Below are positions 1-9,682 of a stretch of 64,000 bases of DNA, in pieces. Source of the stretch: Klebsiella pneumoniae. GTDB taxonomy: Bacteria > Pseudomonadota > Gammaproteobacteria > Pseudomonadales > UBA5518. Below the pieces are notes generated by a model that saw only the letters and a list, made by a program, of their open reading frames with translations, ran no database searches and was not told the origin of the DNA. The stretch is from contig CAMAXE010000001.1 of NCBI GenBank assembly GCA_945862145.1, positions 62,001 to 126,000 of the forward strand, in the 5' to 3' direction. The position numbers were made by a program, and so were the translations under genes. Positions within the stretch are counted from its first letter, which is position 1. Every line of letters begins with the position of its first letter.

Positions 1-748
1 CGTGCGCGGAGGTGTAGTCGACGTCCAGCATGACCAGTCCCGCTTCGACGCGTGCCATGTCCATGGCGAGGATGCCGCAGGGTACGAGGCCGTAGTCGTG
101 GCCGGCGGCCATCAGGGCATCCCACACCGCGTGGGCGTCGGCGGGCCGCAGCCAGATTTCGTAACCGAGATCACCGGTGTAGCCGGTGCGCGATATCTCC
201 ACCGGGCAGCCCGCCAGCGTGTTGGACGCAACGCGGAAATAGCCGAGTCCGTCGAGCGAGGTGCTGCAGCATCTATTTAGCACGAGGCGTGATTTCGGGC
301 CCTGCAGGCTGAGAGCCGCCAGCGTGTCGCTCTCTTCGGTGATGCGGACGTCCATGCCGCCGGCGTTCATCTCCAGCCAGCGCAGCGAGGGCTCTGCGGA
401 GGTGAGGCGGAACTCTTCCGCGCCAAGCCGCGAGATGGTGCCGTCATCGACCAGCTTGCCATCCTCATCGCACCAGCCGGTGTAGCCCACCTGTCCGACG
501 CTCATGCGGTGGATGTCGCGCGGGGTCACGCGGTGGAGCAGGGCGGCGGCATCTGGCCCGGAGATCCGGTATTTGAGCAGCGGCGATATGTCGATCAGCG
601 CGGCGGCGTTGCGGATGCCCCAGTACTCGCGATCCAGCCCCAGATCGTAGGAGCCGAGGACGAGATGTCCGGCCCAGCGGCGCCAGTTTTGCGCCTGCGA
701 CAGGGCCGAGGTGCGCTCGTGGAAAGGGGTGCGTTTCAGTTGCAGCAT
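1..748 (-). CDS. aminomethyltransferase (GcvT-fold) family protein, C-terminus off window
   Basis: The minus frame is open from an ATG at 748 to the window edge and gives about 249 residues, so the C-terminal part is missing. It reads as a GcvT/DmdA-type folate-dependent aminomethyl or demethylating enzyme. The visible landmarks are SRTGYTGDLGYE near residues 187-198 and ARVEAGL near 232-238, both typical of the folate-binding T-protein fold. Stand-alone relatives include glycine-cleavage T protein, DMSP demethylase DmdA and dimethylglycine/sarcosine demethylases. The visible part does not separate these, so no gene name is given. No glycine-cleavage H or P gene is next to it. An Lrp-type regulator lies 30 bp upstream on the same strand, suggesting amino-acid-linked control. 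The stretch LNRCCSTS at 158-165 is an odd local insertion-like segment, but the frame is intact. Confidence 0.8.
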   Translation of the reverse strand, partial: MLQLKRTPFHERTSALSQAQNWRRWAGHLVLGSYDLGLDREYWGIRNAAALIDISPLLKYRISGPDAAALLHRVTPRDIHRMSVGQVGYTGWCDEDGKLVDDGTISRLGAEEFRLTSAEPSLRWLEMNAGGMDVRITEESDTLAALSLQGPKSRLVLNRCCSTSLDGLGYFRVASNTLAGCPVEISRTGYTGDLGYEIWLRPADAHAVWDALMAAGHDYGLVPCGILAMDMARVEAGLVMLDVDYTSAH

Positions 749-777
749 GGCGGGTCCTTCGGTTCAGTGCCCGGGTC

Positions 778-1203
778 TCAACGTTCGAATTTGGTGCTGA
801 GAACGATGGAACTCAGCGTTCGCTCGACGCCATCCAAGGCGCCGATGGCATCGATGCAGGTATCCAGCGCTCCGGTGCTGTCTTCCTGCACCAGCGCGAT
901 CAGGTCGTACTGACCACTGATGGTGTGCAGGGCACGCACCGCGTGCATTTTCTGCAGGGCCCGGGTAAGGACTGCCTGCTTTTTCGGGTCGGCGGCGATC
1001 ATCACATGCGCGCCGATCCGGCTGCGCTGGTACTCGGGTGCCAGCCGCACCGTGAAGCCGCGCACCGGGCCTTCTTCTTCGAGCTTGTGCATGCGGTCTT
1101 GCACGGTGGCGCGGGCCACCCCGAGGCTCTGGGCGAGACTCGTCACGCTGGACCGGCTGTTCTCGGTCAGCAGTTCGAGGAGGCGTCGGTCGAGGTCGTC
1201 CAT
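778..1203 (-). CDS. Lrp/AsnC family transcriptional regulator
   Basis: This 141-residue protein has the usual Lrp/AsnC length and layout. An N-terminal helix-turn-helix begins MDDLDRRLLELL and continues through SLAQSLGVARATVQDRMHKL. The C-terminal RAM ligand-binding domain covers about residues 65-141 and includes the SGQYDLIALVQ segment. The family binds amino acids and changes oligomeric state to activate or repress transcription. It is divergent from the kamA-like gene at 1385 and upstream of the GcvT-fold gene, so a role in amino-acid catabolism is likely (inference). The 181-bp shared upstream region is AT-rich and would be its natural target. Confidence 0.9.
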   Translation of the reverse strand: MDDLDRRLLELLTENSRSSVTSLAQSLGVARATVQDRMHKLEEEGPVRGFTVRLAPEYQRSRIGAHVMIAADPKKQAVLTRALQKMHAVRALHTISGQYDLIALVQEDSTGALDTCIDAIGALDGVERTLSSIVLSTKFER

Positions 1204-1384
1204 TCCCGCACTTTGCTCGATGAAATTATCAAAATGGCTAGCTTAACAATCCAAACCGCATAATTTGGCTATTCAATTTGACAGCCTATATCCCTACAGT
1301 TGCAGTGTTGATGCGCAGATTGGATAGCTCTGCTCTGCGCACCGTATTGAACGAGTGTACAGGAAATGTCCGGGGGGAACTACG
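1204..1384. promoter_or_regulatory. divergent lrp-kamA intergenic region with inverted repeat
   Basis: This 181-bp gap is markedly AT-rich compared with the flanking genes and must hold promoters for both divergent genes. A TTGACA hexamer lies at 1278-1283 in the kamA direction, but no good -10 follows at standard spacing. TGGCTA occurs twice, once in the lrp-proximal part and once near 1267. An inverted repeat GCGCAGA (1313-1319) / TCTGCGC (1334-1340) sits in the likely kamA leader. These are plausible Lrp-type operator or leader elements, not proven ones. Confidence 0.4.
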
Positions 1385-2878
<1,494 letters not shown>

Positions 2879-3096
2879 CATCCAATCCCGAGTTCCCGGA
2901 ATCGCCCTGGTCGGTTTTTACGGGCGCGACGCTCGCGCTCTGGTCGGTATCTCTTATCGGCATATTCGTGAGCGCGACATTGCTTGCGCGGGTGCCCAAG
3001 GCCTGGATTCATCGCGCTGCTGCCGCGCTCTTTGCGGTGTTCGGCGTGCTTGCCCTGGCGCGTGCTGCGGCGTGGTCGTCCTGAGTGGGGCGCGAC

Positions 3097-3861
3097 TCAG
3101 AGCACCAGGTAGCCGCCATCAGCTACCAGTGTGGCGCCGGTGGTGAAGGCCGACATATCGCTCGCCAGATACAGCACCGGCCCCACGATCTCCTCGGTCT
3201 GCGCAATGCGCTTCTGCAGTGAGGCGTTACGACTGCCTTCCGCATAGCCCGGGAGGATCTTCAACGCGGCATCCAGCATGTCGGAATGGAAACTGCCGGG
3301 CGCGATGGCGTTCACGCGTATGCCCATGCTGGCCCACTCCGCAGCCATCACCTTGGTCATGGCGTGGAGTGCGGCCTTGCTGCCAGCGTAAAAACCCTGA
3401 TAGGCCGGCGGTTTCAGGCCGCTCACGGAGATGATGTTGATGATGCTGCCGCCGCCGTGGCTCGCCATCCGTGGTGCCGCGCGCGAGGCGAGATACCACG
3501 GCCCCTTGGTGTTCACGGCGAAAACTTTCTCGAAGAGTTCGGGCGTCAGGTCCGAGAGGCCTGCGGTCACCGGGTTGGTGCCGGCGTTGTTGATCAGTAC
3601 GTCGAGGCGCCCAAAGTGCGCGTAGGTGGCATCGAGCAGCGCGTCGAGGCTTTCCATCTGGCCCGCGTGCGCTGCAAAAGGCAGCGCGCGCCGACCCAGC
3701 GCTTCCACCTCGATGGCGAGCTGCTGGCAACTCTCGAGCTTGCGGCTGGCGATCACCACATCGGCGCCAGCCTCGGCTAGCCCCAGCACCATCGCCCGGC
3801 CCAGCCCGCGGCTGCCCCCCGTGACCAGCGCCACCCTGCCATGCAGGCTCAACTGATGCAT
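3097..3861 (-). CDS. SDR family NAD(P)-dependent oxidoreductase (classical type)
   Basis: The chosen ATG at 3861 follows an AGGAGC ribosome site and gives 254 residues; the longer open frame upstream has no family match. The classical SDR signature is complete: TGGSRGLG cofactor loop at about 14-21, NNAG at about 92-95, the catalytic Ser in ISVSG, and YAGSK as the YxxxK pair. The ending TGATLVADGG is typical of 3-oxoacyl-ACP or 3-hydroxyacyl-CoA dehydrogenase-like members. The substrate cannot be read from sequence. Neighbours are an NAD-epimerase upstream on the same strand and acyl-CoA genes opposite, suggesting a role in oxidising an acyl or alcohol intermediate. Confidence 0.88.
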   Translation of the reverse strand: MHQLSLHGRVALVTGGSRGLGRAMVLGLAEAGADVVIASRKLESCQQLAIEVEALGRRALPFAAHAGQMESLDALLDATYAHFGRLDVLINNAGTNPVTAGLSDLTPELFEKVFAVNTKGPWYLASRAAPRMASHGGGSIINIISVSGLKPPAYQGFYAGSKAALHAMTKVMAAEWASMGIRVNAIAPGSFHSDMLDAALKILPGYAEGSRNASLQKRIAQTEEIVGPVLYLASDMSAFTTGATLVADGGYLVL

Positions 3862-3943
3862 TATTCGGTGCTCCTGTTTGAGAGGGATCGAGGGCGGTAG
3901 CAGTGGCGCTTGCGGCCCCTCAAGGTGTGTGGCAGCGGCTGCG

Positions 3944-5050
3944 TCAGCCCGTAAAACTGCTGTGCGACCGGTCTCGTCCCCCCGGCCCGCTATAGGACAT
4001 CGTGTAGCCTGGCTGCGGGTTGAAGTCGATGCGTGGCATCCCGGCGATCGCTCGCTCCCAGGCGGCGCGAAGGCGATCTTCTGCGGCGTAGTCGAAGGGA
4101 TCTTCCAGCACCATTTCCTCGATTCCCCCTGCTGCGGGTGGATGCTCAGCGAGCCAGTGCGCGGTGCGTGCAAGGGCCTCGCGGGCCGGGACGGCATCGC
4201 GATAACCGAGTTCGGCCCGTATGCGCGAGATATCGAGTACGCGGTGCGTGGTGAGCGGTTGCATCACCAGCGGGCGCGTGCAGGGCGCGAGTTCCCAAGG
4301 CATCGAAACGATCTCGATATGTCGCCCCATAGCGGCGGCGATGATCTCGACGCTTTGGCGCAGGCTGAGCACCTCCTCGTCGGCGCAGTTATAGATCCGC
4401 CCGCGCGAGGATGCCGGGTGATCTGCCGCGAGCAGGATCCCGCGAGCGACGTTTTCCGCATAACCCATGTGATGCAGGGTGAGGCCACCGTCGGGAAGGA
4501 TGATGAACGCCCGGCCATCAAGAACGCGCCGCAGTATCGGCCACTCGCGTGGCATCGGCTGGTACTTGCCGTACACGTAGGGATAGCGCAGGTGCGTGGC
4601 GTCCGGATGCATGGCGAACAGTGCGTCCTCGGTCTGCACGATGCGCCACCCCTTCTCGTCCTCGGCGGGCGCTGCTACGCGGGGGGCGTCCTCGCCCGTG
4701 GGGACCGGCAGCCCTGCAGGCTCCCCCAGAGCCGGGTTCATGTAGCCGCGATACGCGGGAACACCACCGGCCGAGATGAGACGCCCGATGCGGCCCGCGG
4801 TCGCGCTGGCGATCGCGCGGAGGCGGCCGTAGGTCGCCACGCACAGATCAAATCGCGGGGCGGCGGCGAAAAACGCCTCGAGCACGGCAGGATCATAGGG
4901 GTCCAGGTGATGGTGCAGGACCTCCGGGGGAATTTCCTCCACCTCGTGGTTGCCCCGATGCAGTATCTCCACGCGGTACCCGCGGGCGATCAGCCCGTTC
5001 ACGATGTGGTGCCCGGTTGGCCCGGTCCCGCCGATAACCAGTGCGCGCAT
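3944..5050 (-). CDS. NAD-dependent epimerase/dehydratase (extended SDR)
   Basis: The 368-residue protein begins MRALVIGGTGPTGHHIV, a GxxGxxG Rossmann motif within the first 13 residues as in extended SDRs. A conserved RYPYVYG segment occupies the usual catalytic-helix region near the middle. The family includes sugar-nucleotide epimerases, dehydratases and isoflavone-reductase-like reductases. No sugar-nucleotide genes are nearby, so a small-molecule reductase within the acyl-CoA catabolic neighbourhood is as likely. It lies 82 bp upstream of the SDR on the same strand. The 154-bp region to the divergent DUF35 gene would hold its promoter; I see no clear element there. Confidence 0.85.
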   Translation of the reverse strand: MRALVIGGTGPTGHHIVNGLIARGYRVEILHRGNHEVEEIPPEVLHHHLDPYDPAVLEAFFAAAPRFDLCVATYGRLRAIASATAGRIGRLISAGGVPAYRGYMNPALGEPAGLPVPTGEDAPRVAAPAEDEKGWRIVQTEDALFAMHPDATHLRYPYVYGKYQPMPREWPILRRVLDGRAFIILPDGGLTLHHMGYAENVARGILLAADHPASSRGRIYNCADEEVLSLRQSVEIIAAAMGRHIEIVSMPWELAPCTRPLVMQPLTTHRVLDISRIRAELGYRDAVPAREALARTAHWLAEHPPAAGGIEEMVLEDPFDYAAEDRLRAAWERAIAGMPRIDFNPQPGYTMSYSGPGGRDRSHSSFTG

Positions 5051-5204
5051 GAGCGATTCCTCCGGGCCCCGTTGAGCAGAATGGTCAGACGAAAATGGTG
5101 TGGGTCGGCCATGGCCGGGGCCGCATCCTTGTGGAATGATCCTCCCCGTGTCAATTCATGCCCCATAGCCTCGCGGTCTGGGGCTGCGCAAGACGGAGGC
5201 GTGC

Positions 5205-5651
5205 ATGCCGGAGAACAATCCCGAGTTGCTCACCAAGAGCTTTGAACTCGGCTACACCTACACCCGCTCCACGGGCCCCGTGATCGGGCATTTCCTGACC
5301 GAGCTCCGCGCGGGCCGCATCGTCGGCACCCGCACCAGTGATGGTCGCGTGTTGGTCCCCGCGGCGGAGTACGACCCCGTGAGTGCCGAGGCGCTGACCG
5401 AATTCGTCAGCGTTGCCGAAGAAGGGGTGGTGACCACCTGGTCCTGGGTTGCCGAGCCGATCTCGCACCATTTGCTGCAGAAACCTTTCGCCTTCGCGCT
5501 GGTCCGCCTGGATGGCGCCGATGTGCCCATGCTGCACATGGTCGACGCAGGAGAGGAAGGTGCGATGCGCACCGGCATGCGCGTACGCGTGCGCTGGGCC
5601 GCCGAGCGCCGCGGCAGCATCACCGACATCGCCTGCTTCGAGCCGGCCTGA
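5205..5651 (+). CDS. OB-domain DUF35 family protein lacking the zinc ribbon cysteines
   Basis: A GGAGG ribosome site precedes the ATG at 5205. The 148-residue product aligns by eye with the DUF35 protein encoded 11 bp downstream, sharing FLTELRAGRIVG near residue 30 and the C-terminal OB fold (GMRVRVRW near 125). DUF35 proteins (for example ChsH2 in mycobacteria) pair with thiolase-like or hydratase-like enzymes in acyl-CoA side-chain degradation. The rubredoxin-like CxxC...CxxC pair expected near residues 42-62 is missing here (TSDGRVLV...SAEAL). This copy has therefore lost its zinc ribbon while its neighbour kept it. It starts a tight four-gene operon with two thiolase-like genes. Confidence 0.85.
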   Translation: MPENNPELLTKSFELGYTYTRSTGPVIGHFLTELRAGRIVGTRTSDGRVLVPAAEYDPVSAEALTEFVSVAEEGVVTTWSWVAEPISHHLLQKPFAFALVRLDGADVPMLHMVDAGEEGAMRTGMRVRVRWAAERRGSITDIACFEPA

Positions 5652-5662
5652 GGAGCACCCCT

Positions 5663-6127
5663 ATGAGCGACACGCCGGCGCCGGTAACGGGGATCGAGGT
5701 CCCCATCAATCTCCAGTACGAATTCACCGCGGGCAAGGCGCTTACGCGCTTTCTCACCCGCATCCGCGAGGGCCGCATCGTCGGGCAGCGTTGTCCCGGC
5801 TGCAACAACGTCTACGTGCCGCCGCGGGGCATGTGCGCTGCCTGCGGCGTACCCACCGAGGAAGAAGTTGAGGTGGTCGATGAAGGTATCGTCGAGTCCT
5901 TCACGGTGGTGCATATACCCATTCCAGGTAATCCGATAAAGCCTCCTTTCGTGGCGGCCAACATCCTTCTCGACGGCACTGACATGGCCTGCCTGCACCG
6001 CGTGAGCGAGGTCGACAACGCCCGCGTCCACGTCGGCATGCGCGTGAAGGCACGGTGGAAGCCGCGCGAGGAGTGGGACTACACCTTCGAGAACATCGCC
6101 TGGTTCAGGCCCGTGGAAGGAAGCTGA
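5663..6127 (+). CDS. Zn-ribbon OB-fold DUF35 family protein
   Basis: This 154-residue protein follows a GAGGAGC ribosome site 11 bp after the previous gene. It has the complete DUF35 layout: N-terminal helices, a zinc ribbon CPGC...CAAC near residues 44-64, and a C-terminal OB fold ending near GMRVKARW. DUF35 partners bind thiolase-fold enzymes or MaoC-type hydratases and shape or cap the acyl-CoA site, as shown for Ltp2-ChsH2 aldolase in steroid side-chain loss. The thiolase-like gene starts 3 bp later, so a physical complex is the natural prediction. Confidence 0.9.
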   Translation: MSDTPAPVTGIEVPINLQYEFTAGKALTRFLTRIREGRIVGQRCPGCNNVYVPPRGMCAACGVPTEEEVEVVDEGIVESFTVVHIPIPGNPIKPPFVAANILLDGTDMACLHRVSEVDNARVHVGMRVKARWKPREEWDYTFENIAWFRPVEGS

Positions 6128-6130
6128 GAT

Positions 6131-7183
6131 ATGCGCGAAGCCGCGGTCATCGGATACACGCAGAGCATGCAGCGTCGCTATGCCGGCGCTGCCAACGAAA
6201 GTGAGCTGATCATGCCCGTGGTGCGGGAGGTCATGCAGTCAGTGGGGGTCACGCAGAAAGATATCGACTTCACTTGCTCGGGCAGTTGCGACTACCTGCA
6301 GGGAGCGGCCTTCGCGTTCGTCGAGGGCCTGAACGCGGTGGCTACCGCGCCGCCCATACGCGAGTCCCACGTCGAGATGGATGCCGCCTGGGCGCTCTTC
6401 GAGGCGCTGCTGAAGATCTGGTCGGGCGAGGCCGATCTCTGCCTCATCTACGGATTCAGCAAGTCCTCCCCGGGCGAGTTGCGCTCCGTGCTAACCCTGC
6501 AGCTCGATCCCTACTATCAGGTGCCGCTATGGCCGGATGCCGTGAGCCTCGCGGCACTCCAGGCGAGGGCGATGCTCGATGCGGGCTCCCTCACCGAGCG
6601 TGACATGGCCGAGGTGGTGGTGCGCAGCCGTCGCGCCGCGCTGTCGAATCCCAAGGCACAGCTCGCCGCCGAAACGAGCATTGAGGCATTGCTCGCAGAG
6701 CCACGCTTCGTCTCGCCGTTGCGTCGTCATGACTGCGCGCCCATCACCGATGGCGCCTCGGCGCTGCTGGTGGCCTCCGCCGACACGGCCCGACGCCTGT
6801 GCGCGCGCCCGGCGTGGATCCGCGGCATCGACCACCGTATGGAAACCGGCATGCTGGGCGCGCGCGATCTCACCCGCTCGCCGTCCACCCGCTACGCCGC
6901 CGCCCGGGCGGGCGTGGCCGGGCGCCCCGTGGACACGGCCGAACTGCACGCGCCTTTCAGCCATCAGGAGATCATCCTGCGCCGCGAACTCGGTTTGTCC
7001 GATAACGTGGCGGTGAATCCCTCGGGCGGCGCGCTCGCCGGCAACGTGATGATGGCGGCAGGCCTTGACCGCATCGGTCACGTTGCTACCCGTATTATGC
7101 GGGGCGAGGCCGACTGCGGGGTCGCGCATGCGACCTCGGGTCCGTGCCTGCAACAGAACCTCGTCGCCGTACTGGAGGCCTGA
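6131..7183 (+). CDS. thiolase-fold family protein (SCP2-thiolase/lipid-transfer-like)
   Basis: The 350-residue product has thiolase superfamily landmarks: AAVIGYTQS at the start, the DGASALLV segment near residue 207, and a C-terminal NPSGGALAGN. It is shorter than biosynthetic thiolases (about 390) and fits the SCP2-thiolase/Ltp group, whose members work either as beta-keto thiolases or, with DUF35 partners, as retro-aldolases. The nucleophilic Cys region of classical thiolases is replaced around SGSCDYLQ, so catalytic mode is uncertain. The ribosome site AAGGAAG overlaps the end of the DUF35 gene, and a second thiolase-like gene follows 4 bp later. Confidence 0.85.
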   Translation: MREAAVIGYTQSMQRRYAGAANESELIMPVVREVMQSVGVTQKDIDFTCSGSCDYLQGAAFAFVEGLNAVATAPPIRESHVEMDAAWALFEALLKIWSGEADLCLIYGFSKSSPGELRSVLTLQLDPYYQVPLWPDAVSLAALQARAMLDAGSLTERDMAEVVVRSRRAALSNPKAQLAAETSIEALLAEPRFVSPLRRHDCAPITDGASALLVASADTARRLCARPAWIRGIDHRMETGMLGARDLTRSPSTRYAAARAGVAGRPVDTAELHAPFSHQEIILRRELGLSDNVAVNPSGGALAGNVMMAAGLDRIGHVATRIMRGEADCGVAHATSGPCLQQNLVAVLEA

Positions 7184-7187
7184 TCCC

Positions 7188-8345
7188 ATGGGCAATCGCG
7201 TTGCAGTAGTGGGCGTCGGTCAGACCAAGCACAAATCCAAACATAAGGAAGTCTCCATCGCCGGGCTCGTGCGGCAGGCCGCGGAGCGCGCGTTGGAAGA
7301 CGCGGGCTGCACCTGGAAGGACATCGATGCCCTGATACTCGGCAAGGCCCCCGACATGTTCGAGGGCGTGGTGATGCCGGAGCTCTATCTGAGCGATGCG
7401 CTGGGTGCCAATGGCAAGCCGGTGCTGCGCGTGCATACGGCTGGCAGCGTGGGCGGATCCACGGCAGTGGTGGCTGCCAGTTACGTGCAGAGCGGGGCGT
7501 TCCGCCGTGTGCTCACCGTGAGCTTCGAGAAGCAGTCCGAATCTAACGCCACCTGGGCGTTGTCGCCGCGGATGCCCTTTGTGCCCCACGTCAATGCCGG
7601 TGCGGGCGGGTTCTTCGCGCCCTACATGCGGCTGTACATGGAGCGCTACGGCGTGCCGGAGCACATCGGCTGCCTGGTGGCGGTGAAAGACCGGCAGAAC
7701 GCCCTGAAAAATCCCTACGCGCACTTGCAGATTCCTGACATCTCCCTCGAGATGGTCATGCAGTCCCCGATGCTCTGGGAGCCGATCCGCTTCCTTGAGA
7801 GCTGCCCGTCCTCGGATGGTGCCTGCGCACTGGTGCTGGCAGATGAAGAGCATGCCTCGCGCTCGCCCAACCCGCCGGCCTGGATTCTCGGCACGTCCAC
7901 GCGTGCCGATGGCTCCATGTACGCGGGTAAAGACAACATCCACCCCGCATCCCTGATCGCCTGCGCCAAGGACGTGTACGCCAAGGCCGGGATCACCGAT
8001 CCACGGCGCCAGATCGATGTTGCGGAGCTCTATGTGCCCTTTAGCTGGTACGAGCCGATGTACCTCGAAACCCTCGGCTTCTGTGGCGAGGGGGAGGGCT
8101 GGAAGCTCGTCGAGTCAGGCGCCACGGCACTGGGGGGAGACCTGCCCATCAACGCCTCGGGCGGCGTCTTGTCCTCGAACCCCATCGGTGCCTCGGGCAT
8201 GCTTCGCTTCGGTGAAGCCGCGCTGCAGGTGCGTGGCATGGCGGGGCAACATCAGGTCGATGGGGCCCGGTTGGCGATCGGGCACGCCTTCGGCGGCGCT
8301 CACTCCTACTATGCGATGTGGGCGGTCTCAGCCGATAAACCCTGA
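7188..8345 (+). CDS. thiolase-fold family protein (acetyl-CoA acetyltransferase-like)
   Basis: I place the start at the ATG at 7188 (MGNRVAVVGVGQT), 4 bp after the preceding gene; the longer open frame into that gene has no support. The 385-residue product carries the thiolase features AAVVGVGQT-like N-terminus, an SSDGACALVL segment near residue 206 and a C-terminal NASGGVLSSNPIGASG. It differs clearly from the upstream copy, so the two are probably separate subunits or enzymes, not a recent duplication. With two DUF35 proteins this gives two matched pairs, as in actinobacterial and proteobacterial steroid or isoprenoid side-chain clusters. Substrate unknown. Confidence 0.87.
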   Translation: MGNRVAVVGVGQTKHKSKHKEVSIAGLVRQAAERALEDAGCTWKDIDALILGKAPDMFEGVVMPELYLSDALGANGKPVLRVHTAGSVGGSTAVVAASYVQSGAFRRVLTVSFEKQSESNATWALSPRMPFVPHVNAGAGGFFAPYMRLYMERYGVPEHIGCLVAVKDRQNALKNPYAHLQIPDISLEMVMQSPMLWEPIRFLESCPSSDGACALVLADEEHASRSPNPPAWILGTSTRADGSMYAGKDNIHPASLIACAKDVYAKAGITDPRRQIDVAELYVPFSWYEPMYLETLGFCGEGEGWKLVESGATALGGDLPINASGGVLSSNPIGASGMLRFGEAALQVRGMAGQHQVDGARLAIGHAFGGAHSYYAMWAVSADKP

Positions 8346-8415
8346 GAGCGCAACACAGGCTCCTCGGCTAGCGGGTTTTCTATTAAGATAGACCTTCGTT
8401 GATCGAGTCGATTTA

Positions 8416-9672
8416 ATGCAAATTACCGGCGCGGACGAAGGTGCAGAGCACCGGTCTGGTGGGCTTCTCCACCGTACGCCCCCCTACGCCACTGGCTTGC
8501 TGGTGGCGATTTCGTTTCTCCTGGTCAGCGGCTCGCTTCTCGGGCTCTTGGGGTATTTTGGCACCCGCCAGCACGACCGTACTGCGGAAGAACGGATGCG
8601 TGGCCTGGCTGCAGCGGCGGCGCCACTGGTCGATGGCGACTTGCACGAGACACTGCGCGAGCCGCAGGACACCGGCTCGGAACTCTACGAACGTGCCTTA
8701 TCCCGCCTCGTGGAATTCCATAATCTGTTGCCGGAGGTCTACCGCGTCCGAACGATGCGGGTGTTCGAGGGCCGGCTGTTTCACGTCCTGGATACCGCTG
8801 CCTCGCCCCGCCTCACGCAAGTCCGCGACAAGAATCGGTTTGCCCGTGTCATGGATCCCGTGCTAGATCTGAATCTCGGTGTCGAACCGGACCTTCTCCC
8901 CACCATCATGTCGGGAGCGGTCTATGTGGAACTGCGCGCATTGCGGTCGGCGGGCAAGATCTACCGGTCGGTCGAGGCGCCCATCGATGATGCCAAGGGC
9001 AATGTGGTGGGCATGCTCGTGCTCGATATCGAGGTCGGTGCTTATCGTGCTGAGCGCGACAGTTTTGTGCTGTTGGGGCAGGTGGGGGCGGGCGTGTGCC
9101 TGGGTCTCGCCCTCTTTGCGGGGCTGATCACCTCACGGCTACACAGCAGCCTGCTCCAGGCGGTCTCGAGGCTAGAGCGCGAGAGCATCACGGATGCGCT
9201 CACCGGACTCGGAAATCGAGCTTTATTCAACCGGGCCCTGGGTGCGGGCATGGCGCAGGCGCGACGCTCTTCGGCGCCGTACACGCTGCTGGTGTTCGAT
9301 ATCGACCGCTTCAAGCGCGTGAACGACGAGCTTGGCCATCCCGCCGGCGACGAGGTGCTGCGCCGGCTTGGGGAGCGGCTCCGCGCGGAAGTCCGCGAGG
9401 GTGACCTGTGCTGCCGTATCGGTGGGGAGGAATTCGCGCTCCTCATGCCGGGCATCGGACGTCAGGAAGGCGAGGCCGCCTTCAACCGCATGAGCGCCGC
9501 GATCCGCGTGCCCATGTTCATTGAAGGCGCCGAGCGCGTGATCACGATCAGTGGCGGGGTGGCCACTATGAACGGCCCCGACGCCCGGCCAGAGGAAATC
9601 CTTCGCGATGCGGACCGGGCGCTCTATGAGGCCAAGCGCGGCGGTCGTGACCGTGTAATGCTGGCTGTCTGA
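8416..9672 (+). CDS. membrane diguanylate cyclase 1 (periplasmic sensor-GGDEF)
   Basis: The 418-residue protein has a TM helix at about 24-48, a periplasmic segment to about 210, a second TM helix near 214-235, and a GGDEF domain to the end. The active-site motif is GGEEF at about 336-340, and the product-inhibition I-site RxxD (REGD, 327-330) is intact five residues before it. It should make cyclic di-GMP. The periplasmic part shares a D-x-D-x-H-x-x-L pattern (VDGDLHETL, near 72) with the next two genes. It is first of three tandem paralogues, 10 bp before the second. No EAL or HD-GYP gene is adjacent. Confidence 0.92.
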   Translation: MQITGADEGAEHRSGGLLHRTPPYATGLLVAISFLLVSGSLLGLLGYFGTRQHDRTAEERMRGLAAAAAPLVDGDLHETLREPQDTGSELYERALSRLVEFHNLLPEVYRVRTMRVFEGRLFHVLDTAASPRLTQVRDKNRFARVMDPVLDLNLGVEPDLLPTIMSGAVYVELRALRSAGKIYRSVEAPIDDAKGNVVGMLVLDIEVGAYRAERDSFVLLGQVGAGVCLGLALFAGLITSRLHSSLLQAVSRLERESITDALTGLGNRALFNRALGAGMAQARRSSAPYTLLVFDIDRFKRVNDELGHPAGDEVLRRLGERLRAEVREGDLCCRIGGEEFALLMPGIGRQEGEAAFNRMSAAIRVPMFIEGAERVITISGGVATMNGPDARPEEILRDADRALYEAKRGGRDRVMLAV

Positions 9673-9682
9673 GTCGCGGCAC

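Noticed and set aside
5137-5142. TGATCC upstream of the first DUF35 gene
   Set aside because: No CGTA lies 16 nt downstream, so it is not a ChrR-type promoter.
3878-5245. 455-codon plus-strand open frame
   Set aside because: It is antisense to the epimerase gene, shares no family pattern, and has the G/C-rich composition typical of a shadow frame.
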